Shown here one piece after another: positions 35,811-44,260 of a DNA stretch of 64,000 nucleotides (its first letter is position 1; the number at the start of each line of letters is the position of its first letter). The notes under the pieces are model-generated. The model made no database searches, was not told the origin of the DNA, and saw only the letters and a program-made list of their open reading frames with translations. The DNA is taken from positions 4,638,501 through 4,702,500 of the forward strand of contig NZ_JARKIN010000001.1 of NCBI RefSeq assembly GCF_029351045.1, read 5' to 3'. Source of the DNA: Streptomyces sp. WMMB303 (GTDB lineage Bacteria > Actinomycetota > Actinomycetes > Streptomycetales > Streptomycetaceae). Both the position numbers and the translations under genes were made by a program.

Positions 35811-37305
35811 GGCCGGTCGCGGCCCACAGGTGGTGCAGCGCGTAGGAGCGCCAGGGGCGCCACCGTTCGGCCTGCCCGGCCTCCGCCCCGATCAGAGCCA
35901 GCCCGTGCCGCACTCCCGCGTCGCCGGGGAGGAAGACGTCCGGGTCGCCCAGGGCGCGCATCCGGATGTAGCCCGCCGTCCACGGCCCGATTCCGGGGAG
36001 CGCCAGCAGGGCGCGTGCGGTCTCCTCCCGGTCGGCGCCGGGGTCGAGTGCGACGGTGCCGTCCGCGAGTGCCGCCGCGACGCTCCGGATGGTGCGGCGG
36101 CGGGTCTGCGGCATGCCCAGCTCGCCCAGCGGCGCCTCGGCGAGCGTTCCGACGTCCGGGAACAGGTGGGTGAGGGTGCCGTCGGGGGCCGCCAGCGGTT
36201 TCCCGTAGGCGGCGACCAGCGTGCCGCCCAGCGTCCGTGCGGCACCCACGGTGACCTGCTGGCCGAGCACGGCGCGGACCGCCAGCTCGTGCGCGTCGGC
36301 GGCGCCGGGTGAGCGCAGTCCGGGCGTCCGGGAGACGAGCCTGCCCAGGTTCGGCTCACCGCCGAGCCGCTCGACGACCGCATAGGGGTCGGCGTCCAGG
36401 TCGAAGAGGCGCCGCACGCGCTGCACGGCGGTCGTCAGGTCCCGCAGGTCCCCCAGGTGCAGCCGGCAGTCGAGCCAGCCCTTGCCGCTGCGTGCCGCGC
36501 ACTCGTCGACCTCGGCGATCCCGATGCCGTAGGGCAGGTTCAGGGTCCGCCGGTAGGTGCGGCCGCCCGGGGCACCCCGCACCTCCTCGACGCCCGGCAC
36601 GGCGCGGCGTGCCAGGAATCCGAAGACCTGCCCGGTGTCGTAGCCGCCGCGGTAGGCGAGCCGCAGCGGCACCCCGGCGACGGCGGCGCCGCCGTGCGCC
36701 GCCGCCTCGCGCACCTCGGGGCGGCCCGCGGGGCCGTGTCCGCCGCGTGCGGAGGCCGCGCGCAGTGCGCTCGGGGTGCGGGCGTAGATCTCGCGGACGG
36801 TGTCGTTGAACTGCCGCACGCTGGCGAATCCGGCGGCGAACGCGACCTGGGTGACGGGCAGCGGCGTCGTCTGGAGCAGCACCCGGGCGGTGTGCGCCCG
36901 CTGGGCCCGGGCGAGGGCCACGGGGCCCGCGCCGAGTTCGGCGGTGAGCTGCCGCTGCACCTGGCGGGAGCTGTAGCCCAGCCGCCGGGAGAGGCCCGCC
37001 ACGCCCTCGCGGTCCACCACCCCGTCGGAGATCATCCGCATCGCGCGGCCCACCAGGTCGGCGCGTACGTTCCACTCGGCGGATCCGGGCACCGCGTCCG
37101 GGCGGCATCTGCGGCAGGCGCGGAAGCCTGCGGCCTGGGCTGCCGCCGCGGTGGGATAGAAGCGGACGTTCTCCCGCTTGGGGGTCACCGCGGGGCAGCT
37201 CGGGCGGCAGTAGATCCCGGTGGTGCGCACCCCGAGGAAGAACACCCCGTCGAAGCGCGCGTCTCTGCTGCGTACCGCCTCGTACCTGCTGTCTTCTGTG
37301 GTCAC
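35785..37305 (-). CDS. Ada-AlkA fusion: methyl-phosphotriester sensor, AraC domain and 3-methyladenine glycosylase
   Basis: 506 aa. Domains: Ada zinc/methyl-acceptor at 1-75 with Cys33, Cys37, Cys64, Cys67 (GIYCRPSCPAV ... FRACRRCRPD); AraC-type helix-turn-helix at about 85-185; AlkA N-terminal domain near 210; HhH-GPD glycosylase at about 300-490 with LPGIGPWTAGYI and the catalytic Asp of DPDVFLPGDAGV. A methylated Cys in Ada turns it into an activator, so sensor, regulator and repair enzyme are one polypeptide. 32 bp downstream of a hypothetical gene on the same strand. Confidence 0.93.
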   Translation of the reverse strand: MTTEDSRYEAVRSRDARFDGVFFLGVRTTGIYCRPSCPAVTPKRENVRFYPTAAAAQAAGFRACRRCRPDAVPGSAEWNVRADLVGRAMRMISDGVVDREGVAGLSRRLGYSSRQVQRQLTAELGAGPVALARAQRAHTARVLLQTTPLPVTQVAFAAGFASVRQFNDTVREIYARTPSALRAASARGGHGPAGRPEVREAAAHGGAAVAGVPLRLAYRGGYDTGQVFGFLARRAVPGVEEVRGAPGGRTYRRTLNLPYGIGIAEVDECAARSGKGWLDCRLHLGDLRDLTTAVQRVRRLFDLDADPYAVVERLGGEPNLGRLVSRTPGLRSPGAADAHELAVRAVLGQQVTVGAARTLGGTLVAAYGKPLAAPDGTLTHLFPDVGTLAEAPLGELGMPQTRRRTIRSVAAALADGTVALDPGADREETARALLALPGIGPWTAGYIRMRALGDPDVFLPGDAGVRHGLALIGAEAGQAERWRPWRSYALHHLWAATGLTPPPGPN

Positions 37306-37337
37306 GTGTCCAGTGTGAAAGAGCGCCGGGCCGGGAG

Positions 37338-37970
37338 CTAGCGGAAATCGGACGCGACCGTCGACGCCTCACCGGGCGGCTCCGGCCCGGACGGGAGGCG
37401 CTGCAGCAGGCCCCAGGTGAACTCCGCGACGACCTCGTGCGGGGCGCCGGTCCGGTCCGGCGCCGTGAACGCGAGCCGCTGGCGGTTGGGGGCCGAGCCC
37501 TCGCGCGGCTGCACGCGCGCGAAGGCGCGGGCGGCCTCGTCGACGGTGCAGGACCAGGGGACCAGGTCTTCGACGGTGCGCAGCAGCGGCCCCGGGACGC
37601 CGGGGGCACGCACCAGCCACGCGTTCCACGCGGGCCCGCCGCCGGGCGCGGTGAGCACCTCGAAGCGCAGGTCCCTCCAGAGCGGCAGGGTCCAGTGGTG
37701 CGCCCGGCACCCGAGGTCGCCGAGCCGGCGCTGCTCGGTGCTCTCGGGCGGGCCGAGGACCGAGCGGTAGGGCGCGGAGGGGCCGCGGGGTGCGTGGCGC
37801 ATCGCCTGCCAGCGCTTGTTGGCCTCGCGCATGGCCGCCCGGTCGACGCCGAGTTCCCGCAGCGCCGCGTCCACTCTGCCGGGCTGGAAGTCCGCCATTC
37901 TGCGCAGCAGTACGAGCTGGAACTCCAGCGCGCCGAACGCCGCCGGGCGGCCGGTGGAGGGGCCGGTCAT
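37338..37970 (-). CDS. hypothetical protein upstream of ada-alkA
   Basis: 210 aa; not recognised. Soluble, with a helical N-terminus (ALEFQLVLLRRMADFQ, ALRELGVDRAAMREANKRWQAM), a middle with PYRSVLGPPESTEQRRLGDLGCRAHHW and a beta-rich C-terminus. ATG 37970 gives the longest plausible protein but has no ribosome site; the ATG of MADFQ is an alternative. It is 32 bp upstream of ada-alkA and could share its transcript. A strong hairpin lies 25 bases upstream of the start. Confidence 0.6.
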   Translation of the reverse strand: MTGPSTGRPAAFGALEFQLVLLRRMADFQPGRVDAALRELGVDRAAMREANKRWQAMRHAPRGPSAPYRSVLGPPESTEQRRLGDLGCRAHHWTLPLWRDLRFEVLTAPGGGPAWNAWLVRAPGVPGPLLRTVEDLVPWSCTVDEAARAFARVQPREGSAPNRQRLAFTAPDRTGAPHEVVAEFTWGLLQRLPSGPEPPGEASTVASDFR

Positions 37971-37994
37971 CCGGGTGGCCGGGGTGGCGGAAGC

Positions 37995-38033
37995 AGCATG
38001 GTGGGGACGGTACCAACCCGTCCCCACCATGCT
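37995..38033 (-). terminator. 16-bp perfect hairpin after rsgA
   Basis: AGCATGGTGGGGACGG (37995-38010) pairs without mismatch with 38018-38033 around a 7-base loop, ten bases past the rsgA stop. It must also be part of the upstream region of the next gene on the same strand. Confidence 0.85.
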
Positions 38034-38043
38034 CCCCGGTGCG

Positions 38044-39228
38044 CTACGCCTTGCGGCGCGGGCCGCGCTTGCGCTCGCCCAGGTGGCGGCCGAGCTCCTG
38101 GCGCTGTTTGAACAGCTTGCGCTGCTGGGCGCGCAGCCGCGCGTCCGTGCGGGCGGCCAGCCGGGTGTTCTCCCGCAGCAGCTTGCGGTAGCTGTGCAGG
38201 CGCCGTTCGGGCAGCGCGCCGTCCTCCACCGCGGCGAGCACCGCGCATCCGGGCTCCGCCTGGTGGGCGCAGTCCTGGAAGCGGCAGTCGGCGGCGAGCT
38301 CCTCGATCTCGGAGAACGCCTGGCCGAGCCCCTCCTCGGCGTCCCACAGGCCGACGCCCCGCAGTCCGGGGGTGTCGATGAGGACGCCTCCGCCGCGCTC
38401 CGCGGCCAGCGGCAGCAGATTGCGGGTGGTGGTGGTGTGCCGACCCTTGCCGTCCTGGTCCCGGATGGTCTGCACACGCTGCGTCCGGTGCCCCAGCAGC
38501 GCGTTGGCCAGCGAGGACTTGCCCGCCCCCGACTGGCCGAGCAGCGCTGTGGTGCCGCCCGCGAGGGTGGCCGCGAGGGGGTCGAGCCCCTCGCCGGTCT
38601 GCGCGCTGACGGGGAGTACCCGGACGCCGGGGGCGGAGGTCTCCGCGTCGGCGACCAGGTGCGCGACGGTGGCCTCGTCGGGTACGAGGTCCGCCTTGGT
38701 GAGGGCGAGCAGCGGCTGCGCGCCGCTGCTCCAGGCCAGCGAGACGAACCGCTCGATCCGGCCCAGATCCAGTTCCGCGTCGAGGGACACGGCGATCAGC
38801 GCGTGGTCCACGTTGGCGGCCAGGACCTGGCCTTCGGAGCGCTTGGAGGAGGTGGAGCGGACGAAGGCGGTCCGCCGGGGCAGCAGGGTGCGGACGTACG
38901 GCGGGGTGCCCGTGGCGTCGACGACCGCCCAGTCGCCGGTGCACACGACCCGCATCGGGTCGCGCGGGACGACGTACTCGGTGTCGGCGCGGAGGGTGCC
39001 CGCCGGGGTGATCAGATCGCACTGACCGCGGTCGACCCGCACCACTCGGCCCGGCAGCGGGTCGGGCCCGGCGGTGGCCGGGTCCGCGGTCGCCCGCAGG
39101 AACTCGGTCTGCCATCCGGCGTCCCAGCCGTATGCGGTCAGCGCAGGGTGCTCAGGGTGTACGGGGGTGTTGGACGTGCTGGGTGACGTGCTCTGCGACG
39201 TGCTCGGTGACAAGGGAGGACCCTTCAC
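38044..39228 (-). CDS. rsgA: ribosome small-subunit biogenesis GTPase RsgA
   Basis: 394 aa. Circularly permuted GTPase: G4 LALTKADLV, then G1 LGQSGAGKSSLANALLG, then G3 DTPGLRGVGLWD, followed by the zinc-binding C-terminal motif CRFQDCAHQAEPGC. An OB-like N-terminal domain precedes it. Assists 30S maturation. The start is uncertain: GTG 39228 has no ribosome site, and the first 20 codons are a Ser/Thr/Pro repeat. A 22-codon frame with a good site ends 40 bases upstream. Confidence 0.88.
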   Translation of the reverse strand: MKGPPLSPSTSQSTSPSTSNTPVHPEHPALTAYGWDAGWQTEFLRATADPATAGPDPLPGRVVRVDRGQCDLITPAGTLRADTEYVVPRDPMRVVCTGDWAVVDATGTPPYVRTLLPRRTAFVRSTSSKRSEGQVLAANVDHALIAVSLDAELDLGRIERFVSLAWSSGAQPLLALTKADLVPDEATVAHLVADAETSAPGVRVLPVSAQTGEGLDPLAATLAGGTTALLGQSGAGKSSLANALLGHRTQRVQTIRDQDGKGRHTTTTRNLLPLAAERGGGVLIDTPGLRGVGLWDAEEGLGQAFSEIEELAADCRFQDCAHQAEPGCAVLAAVEDGALPERRLHSYRKLLRENTRLAARTDARLRAQQRKLFKQRQELGRHLGERKRGPRRKA

Positions 39229-39260
39229 ATGGGTGGCCCCGGCCCGGCGCAGGAAGGGTC
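39219..39260 (-). promoter_or_regulatory. inverted repeat spanning the rsgA start
   Basis: GACCCTTC (39219-39226) and GAAGGGTC (39253-39260) are perfectly complementary and enclose the GTG at 39228. In the transcript this stem would put the start codon inside a loop just past the leader frame stop. Confidence 0.4.
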
Positions 39261-39267
39261 GGCCGGT

Positions 39268-39336
39268 TCAGCCGGTGGCCACGGAGGTGGGTGTGACGGA
39301 CTGGATGCGGGCAGCGCCCGGCTCGATGGCGGCCAT
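39268..39336 (-). CDS. possible 22-codon leader peptide upstream of rsgA
   Basis: A tiny frame (MAAIEPGAARIQSVTPTSVATG) begins at ATG 39336 with GGAGG eight bases upstream, the best ribosome site in this stretch, and stops 40 bases before the rsgA GTG. An 8-bp inverted repeat follows it and spans the rsgA start. Coding use is normal for the organism, but a frame this short proves little. Confidence 0.35.
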   Translation of the reverse strand: MAAIEPGAARIQSVTPTSVATG

Positions 39337-39512
39337 CGGTCGCACCTCCGTTCTCGTCGCAGGGCACGGCGGTCGTGGTGCCGCCGTGCGGAATGTGAGG
39401 ACAGTAGCGGGCTCCGGCGTCCGGCCGCCACTGATTTCCGGCTTCCCTCTCGGGTGCCGCTGCCCGCCCGGCCGCCCGCGTCCTGCGTGGCGGTACCCGG
39501 CCGGCTCGGCGG

Positions 39513-40766
39513 TCAGTTGCCGGAGCCGCCGCTCCCGGGGTCGCGCCGGGCGGACTCGGCGGGTTCCTTGAGGTCCTCGCGGTCGTGCCCGCGGGGGCGC
39601 AGCAGCCGGCCGCGGACGTCCGACGGGGGCAGGAACTTGGTCCAGCGCTCCGGGAACTCGGCGGGCGCGTCCAGGTCGAAGGGGTCGTCGCCCTCGTCGC
39701 CCTCGTCGCCCTCGTCGCCCTCGTCTCCGGTGCGGCGGCGCCGGGCCTGGACGGCGGCGACGACCTCGGCCGCCGCCTCCTCGCGGCGCCGCTCGTTGGC
39801 GCGCCGCGCCGCTGCGGTGGCCACCGAGGGCCACACGTGGTCGATCGCCGCGTTGACCGCGGCCCCCACCAGCACCGCGAACGCCGAGACGCCGATCCAC
39901 AGCAGCACGGCGACGGGTGCGGCCAGGGAGCCGTAGATCGTGGGCCCCTCGACGGTGTTGGTCAGATACAGCCGCAGCAGGAAGCTGCCGAGCACCCACA
40001 TCACGAGCGCCACCGAAGCGCCGGGGATGTCCTCGCGCCAAGGGGAGCGCACGGGTACGGAGACGTGGTAGAGCGTGGTGAGGAAGACGATGGACAGCAG
40101 CAGGACGACCGGCCAGTAGAAGGCGCTGACCAGCCACTGGGCCTGCGGCACCAGGCGCAGCATCGCGTCCGGCCCGGCCACCATGAGGGGCAGCGCCACC
40201 GCGCCGATCACCAGCGCGACGAGGTACAGCACGAAGGCCAGCAGCCGGGTCTTGACGATGCCGCGCCGTCCGTCCAGTCCGTACATCACGGTGATGGTGT
40301 CGATGAAGACGTTCACCGCGCGGGATCCGGACCACAGGGCGAGTGCGAAGCCGAGGGAGATGACGTCGGGTCCGCCGCCCCGGATGACGTCGTCGATCAG
40401 GGGGCGTGCGAGCTGGTCGACGCCCCGGTCGGAGAGCACGGTTGCGGAGGCGTCCAGGAAGTTCCGCCGGATGGTCTCGATCGTGTCGGCGCCCACCCAG
40501 TCGAGGTAGCCGAGCGAGCCGATCAGGCCGAGGAGCAGCGGGGGGATCGAGATCAGGGTGAAGAACGCCGCCTCGGCGGCCAGCCCCAGGACGCGGTACT
40601 CCATGCAGGAGTTGACGGTGTCCTTGAGCAGCAGCCAGGCCATCCTCCTCTTGGGGACGTCCCGGTACTTCACCCGCGCCCTGCGGAACTGGTTGCGGGA
40701 CCGGCGGGGAGCCCACTTCAGGGCCCGTCCACCGGTCTGCTCAGGGGTTTCCTCGACTGCACGCAC
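39513..40766 (-). CDS. YihY/UPF0761-family membrane protein
   Basis: About 417 aa. Six hydrophobic helices in a YihY/virulence-factor-BrkB pattern: EYRVLGLAAEAAFFTLISIPP, GFALALWSGSRAVNVFIDTI, VLYLVALVIGAVALPLMV, WPVVLLLSIVFLTTLYHV, VALVMWVLGSFLLRLYL, AAPVAVLLWIGVSAFAVLVG. Formerly called ribonuclease BN, which is a misnomer; real function unclear. The C-terminal tail is acidic and contains four GDE repeats. Start uncertain: GTG 40766 or GTG 40790 (the latter overlaps the divergent gene start). Confidence 0.82.
   Translation of the reverse strand: MRAVEETPEQTGGRALKWAPRRSRNQFRRARVKYRDVPKRRMAWLLLKDTVNSCMEYRVLGLAAEAAFFTLISIPPLLLGLIGSLGYLDWVGADTIETIRRNFLDASATVLSDRGVDQLARPLIDDVIRGGGPDVISLGFALALWSGSRAVNVFIDTITVMYGLDGRRGIVKTRLLAFVLYLVALVIGAVALPLMVAGPDAMLRLVPQAQWLVSAFYWPVVLLLSIVFLTTLYHVSVPVRSPWREDIPGASVALVMWVLGSFLLRLYLTNTVEGPTIYGSLAAPVAVLLWIGVSAFAVLVGAAVNAAIDHVWPSVATAAARRANERRREEAAAEVVAAVQARRRRTGDEGDEGDEGDEGDDPFDLDAPAEFPERWTKFLPPSDVRGRLLRPRGHDREDLKEPAESARRDPGSGGSGN
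39687..39722. repeat. four tandem 9-bp repeats in the YihY tail
   Basis: Four exact copies of GTCGCCCTC encode Gly-Asp-Glu repeats (GDEGDEGDEGDEGDD) near the C-terminus. Such repeats vary in number between strains. Confidence 0.85.
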
Positions 40767-40771
40767 CTCTT

Positions 40772-40777
40772 TAACGT
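40772..40777 (+). promoter_or_regulatory. -10 box of a probably leaderless acyl-CoA dehydrogenase mRNA
   Basis: TAACGT lies six bases before the ATG at 40784, which has no ribosome-binding site. This spacing is typical for leaderless transcripts in actinomycetes. No good -35 is seen. Confidence 0.4.
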
Positions 40778-40783
40778 ATCTGT

Positions 40784-42457
40784 ATGCCACCCTCGACACA
40801 CACCGTGACCAACCAGGCCCCGCCGCTGACCGACTACGACGTCTTCTCGACCGACGCCGCGCTGGCCGAGGGCGTCGCCCGGCACATCGCCCCCGAGCAG
40901 GCCGAGGAGGCCCGTGCCGAGCTGGCCGGACTGGGCCGTGCGGCGGGCTCCGCGCAGGCACAGGAGTGGGGCCGGCAGGCGAACGAGAACCCGCCGGTGC
41001 TGCGTACCCACGACCGGTTCGGGCACCGGATCGACGAGGTGGAGTTCCACCCTGCGTGGCACCACCTGATGGAGCGGGCGGTGGACGCCGGGTTGACGGA
41101 CGCCTGGTCGCGGCCCGACGGGCAGCTGCGCCGCACGGCGGGTTTCTACGTGTGGTCGCAGGTGGAGGCCGGGCACAGCTGCCCCGTCTCGATGACGCAC
41201 GCGGCGGTACCCGCGCTGCGCAAGGAGCCGGAGCTGGCCGCCGAGTGGGAGCCGCGGCTGAGCGCGCACCGCTACGACTACGGTCTGGACCGGCCGGCGA
41301 GCGCCAAGCTCGGGGCGATCGCCGGCATGGGCATGACCGAGAAGCAGGGCGGCAGCGACGTGCGGGCCAACACCACCGAGGCCGTACCGCTCTCCGGCGA
41401 GGGCGAGTACACGCTGCTGGGGCACAAATGGTTCTGCTCGGCACCGATGTCGGACGTCTTCCTGGTGCTGGCGCGGACAGCACCTGCGGCCGGGGACGGC
41501 GGTCTGACGTGCTTCCTGGTGCCGAGGGTGCTGCCGGACGGCACCCGCAACGCGTTCCGCATCCAGCGGCTGAAGGACAAGCTGGGCAACCGCTCCAACG
41601 CCTCCAGCGAGATCGAGTTCGACGGCACGACCTGGGCGCGCCGGGTGGGTGAGGAGGGCCGCGGGGTGGCCACCATCATCGAGATGGTGGCCGCGACCCG
41701 GCTGGACTGCGTGACGGGCTCGGCCGCGCTGATGCGGCAGGCGGTGGCGCAGGCCACGCACCACACGGCGCACCGTTCGGCGTTCGGCAGGCCGCTGGTC
41801 GAGCAGCCGCTGATGCGCAACGTGCTGGCGGACATGGCGCTGGAGTCGGAGGCGGCCACCACGCTGGCGCTGCGGCTGGCGGCGGCCTACGACAGCGCGG
41901 CGGGTGAGGGCCCGCAGGCGGCGGCCGACCGCGCGTTCCTGCGGCTGGCGCTGCCGACGGCGAAGTACTGGGTGACCAAGCGGTGCGTACCGCTGACCGG
42001 CGAGGCGCTGGAGTGCCTGGGCGGGAACGGCTATGTGGAGGAGTCGCCGATGCCGCGGCTGCTGCGCGAGGCGCCGCTCAACTCGCTGTGGGAGGGCTCG
42101 GGGAACGTGCAGGCGCTGGACGTGCTGCGGGCGCTGCAGCGCTCGCCGCAGTCGCTGGACGCGTTCCTGACCGAGATCGGGCGGGCGCACGGCGCGGACC
42201 ACCGGCTGGACGCCGCCGTCAAGGACGTGTTCGCGCAGTTGGCGGACTTGGAGGGGATCGAGGCGCGGGCCCGGCGGCTGGTGGAGCGGATGGCGCTGGT
42301 GCTGCAGGGCTCGCTGCTGGTGCGGTTCGCACCGACGGCGGTCTCGGACGCGTTCTGCGCCTCGCGGCTGGGCGGCGACTGGGGCGCCGCCTTCGGCACG
42401 CTGCCCTCGGGTGCCGATCTGGCGGCGCTGGTGGAGCGGGCCCTGCCGCAGCAGTAG
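40784..42457 (+). CDS. acyl-CoA dehydrogenase family protein, AidB-like
   Basis: 557 aa, longer than ordinary acyl-CoA dehydrogenases and like AidB in its extended N-terminal domain (YDVFSTDAALAEGVARH ... RIDEVEFHPAWHHLM). Flavin-fold motifs include GMGMTEKQGGSDVRANTTEA, LLGHKWFCSAPMSDVFLVLA, and GGNGYVEESPMPRLLREAPL with the Arg and Trp-Glu-Gly segment SLWEGSGNVQ conserved in AidB. AidB binds DNA and is part of the adaptive response to alkylation; an Ada-AlkA fusion is encoded 3.5 kb away. Probably translated without a leader. Confidence 0.88.
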   Translation: MPPSTHTVTNQAPPLTDYDVFSTDAALAEGVARHIAPEQAEEARAELAGLGRAAGSAQAQEWGRQANENPPVLRTHDRFGHRIDEVEFHPAWHHLMERAVDAGLTDAWSRPDGQLRRTAGFYVWSQVEAGHSCPVSMTHAAVPALRKEPELAAEWEPRLSAHRYDYGLDRPASAKLGAIAGMGMTEKQGGSDVRANTTEAVPLSGEGEYTLLGHKWFCSAPMSDVFLVLARTAPAAGDGGLTCFLVPRVLPDGTRNAFRIQRLKDKLGNRSNASSEIEFDGTTWARRVGEEGRGVATIIEMVAATRLDCVTGSAALMRQAVAQATHHTAHRSAFGRPLVEQPLMRNVLADMALESEAATTLALRLAAAYDSAAGEGPQAAADRAFLRLALPTAKYWVTKRCVPLTGEALECLGGNGYVEESPMPRLLREAPLNSLWEGSGNVQALDVLRALQRSPQSLDAFLTEIGRAHGADHRLDAAVKDVFAQLADLEGIEARARRLVERMALVLQGSLLVRFAPTAVSDAFCASRLGGDWGAAFGTLPSGADLAALVERALPQQ

Positions 42458-42461
42458 CCGC

Positions 42462-43097
42462 TCAGTTCCGGGGTGCGGTGCCCGCCGGGGGTGCCGCACC
42501 CAGCATCCGGTCCAGGGCCCGGCGGGTGCGGGCCGGCGCCGTGGCGTCGGCGAAGAGTTGCAGTTCCTGGTTGAGTCCCATGTAGAGCCCGTGCAGTTCG
42601 AAGGCGAGCTGTTCGGGATCCTCGCCGCGGCCGAGTTCTCCCACCTCGACGGCGATCCGCAGGTCGTTCACCAGGAGGCGCCGTCCGCGCAGCATGAACC
42701 GGGCCACGGTGTCGTGGACGGGGCCGCCGCGGGTGTCGAACTCGACGGAGGCGGCGGTGAACAGGCAGCCGCCGGGGAAGGCCGTGCGTTCCTGTTCCAG
42801 GTAGCGGATCCACGCCTCGCAGAAGGCGCGCAGCCGGACCAGGCCCGGTTGCAGGTCGGCGACCGGTTCCCAGACCAGCCGGGTGAAGAGTCCGGAGGCG
42901 CCGTGCAGGGCGGCGAGTTGCAGCGCCTGCTTGGTGCCGAAATGTCCCAGCACACCCGCCTTGCTCATGCCGAGGTCGGTGGCGAGTCGCCCGATCGTCA
43001 GCCCCTCCAGCCCCTCCACGGAGCCGATGGCGACGCTGCGCTCGATGATCCGCTCCCGCGTGCGGCGGGCCTCGGCGGCGGACTTGCGTGGGCTCAT
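42462..43097 (-). CDS. TetR-family regulator
   Basis: 211 aa. Helix-turn-helix ERIIERSVAIGSVEGLEGLTIG then LATDLGMSKAGVLGHFGTKQ; the ligand domain contains ERTAFPGGCLFTAASVEF, a segment common to the TetR_C_6-like group. Convergent with the acyl-CoA dehydrogenase gene (4 bp apart) and divergent from the KASIII gene. The palindrome between the -35 and -10 of the KASIII promoter is its probable operator. Confidence 0.87.
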   Translation of the reverse strand: MSPRKSAAEARRTRERIIERSVAIGSVEGLEGLTIGRLATDLGMSKAGVLGHFGTKQALQLAALHGASGLFTRLVWEPVADLQPGLVRLRAFCEAWIRYLEQERTAFPGGCLFTAASVEFDTRGGPVHDTVARFMLRGRRLLVNDLRIAVEVGELGRGEDPEQLAFELHGLYMGLNQELQLFADATAPARTRRALDRMLGAAPPAGTAPRN

Positions 43098-43124
43098 GCC
43101 TCCATCGTATCCGGCCTCCCCAAA

Positions 43125-43153
43125 TTAACTTCCGATCGATCGGTTGCTATATT
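43125..43153 (+). promoter_or_regulatory. promoter of the KASIII gene with operator in the spacer
   Basis: TTAACT (43125-43130), 17-bp spacer, TATATT (43148-43153). The perfect 12-bp palindrome CCGATCGATCGG (43132-43143) fills the spacer, so a bound dimer would exclude RNA polymerase. The divergent TetR gene starts 28 bp to the left. Confidence 0.75.
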
Positions 43154-43256
43154 TCCGGTGCCGGACGCCCCTCGGGGGTGTCCGGTCGCCGGGCGCTCCC
43201 CGCACACGACGAGGTGCCGCCCGGCACTCATCCACCACAGCGAGGAGAGCAGCACC

Positions 43257-44225
43257 GTGCCGGGAACCCGCATCGCCGCCCTGGGCCACCACCAGCCCGA
43301 CCGCGTCCTGACCAACGACGACCTGGCAGACCTGGTCGACACCGACGACGCCTGGATCCGGCGGCGCACCGGAATCGCCACCCGGCGCATCGCGGCCGCG
43401 GGCGAGACGGTCGCCGACCTGGCCGCCCCGGCCGCGGGCAAGGCGCTGGCCGGCGCGGGGCTCGCTCCCGAGGACATCGATCTGGTCGTCCTGGCCACCT
43501 GCTCGGCGCGGGACCGCTGCCCCAGCAACGCGGCCCAGGTCGCCCGCGTGCTGGGGATCCCTTCCGCGGTCGCCTACGACCTCAACAACGGCTGCGCGGG
43601 CTTCTGCACCGCACTCGCCTCCGCGAGCCACTCGGTGCGCGCGGGCGCCGCCCGGCACGCGCTGGTGATCGGCGCGGAGAAGATGTCCGACGTCACCGAC
43701 TGGACGGACCGCAGCACCTGCGTACTGCTCGGCGACGGCGCGGGCGCGGCGGTCGTCAGCGCCGTCCCGGACGGAGCGGCGGCGACCCACGGGCCGGAGG
43801 GGATCGGGCCCGTCGAGTGGGGCTCGGACCCGACGCGGGGCGAGCTGGTGCGGCTGCTGGACGACTGGCAGCCGCACTTCGCCCAGGAGGGGCAGGCGGT
43901 CTTCCGCTGGGTCACCACCGAACTCCCTTCCGTGGCCCACCGCGCCTGCGAACGGGCCGGGCTGGCACCCGGCGACCTGGCCGGGGTGGTCACCCACCAG
44001 GCCAACCTGCGGCTGATCGAGGCCCTGCTGGAGCGGCTGGGCCTGCCCGAGGACGCGGTGGTCGCCCGGGATGTGGTCGAGTCCGGGAACACCTCCGCCG
44101 CCTCCGTGCCGCTGGCGCTGGCCAAGCTGGTGGAGCGGCGGGAGATCGCACCGGGCGCGCCCGTGCTGCTGCTCGGCTTCGGCGGCGGCCTCTCCTGGGC
44201 GGGCCAGGTGGTGCGCTGCCCGTGA
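43257..44225 (+). CDS. 3-oxoacyl-ACP synthase III (KASIII/FabH-type)
   Basis: 322 aa thiolase-fold enzyme. Catalytic triad visible: Cys in NNGCAGFCTALASA, His in THQANLRLIEALL, Asn in VESGNTSAASVPLAL. It condenses an acyl-CoA starter with malonyl-ACP, or in related enzymes transfers acyl groups. GTG start with GAGGAG nine bases upstream. It stands alone with its own TetR repressor, not inside the fatty acid synthase cluster, which suggests a conditional or specialised role such as starter-unit choice. Confidence 0.88.
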   Translation: MPGTRIAALGHHQPDRVLTNDDLADLVDTDDAWIRRRTGIATRRIAAAGETVADLAAPAAGKALAGAGLAPEDIDLVVLATCSARDRCPSNAAQVARVLGIPSAVAYDLNNGCAGFCTALASASHSVRAGAARHALVIGAEKMSDVTDWTDRSTCVLLGDGAGAAVVSAVPDGAAATHGPEGIGPVEWGSDPTRGELVRLLDDWQPHFAQEGQAVFRWVTTELPSVAHRACERAGLAPGDLAGVVTHQANLRLIEALLERLGLPEDAVVARDVVESGNTSAASVPLALAKLVERREIAPGAPVLLLGFGGGLSWAGQVVRCP

Positions 44226-44260
44226 CGGCGTCTCCGGCGGCGACTGGCAGGATCGGCCCC

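Noticed and set aside
39687..39722. CRISPR-like or minisatellite array
   Set aside because: The 9-bp units are contiguous, in frame, and encode Gly-Asp-Glu; there are no spacers.
39513..40766. Ribonuclease BN
   Set aside because: The YihY family was once mislabelled this way; the protein is a membrane protein without nuclease motifs.
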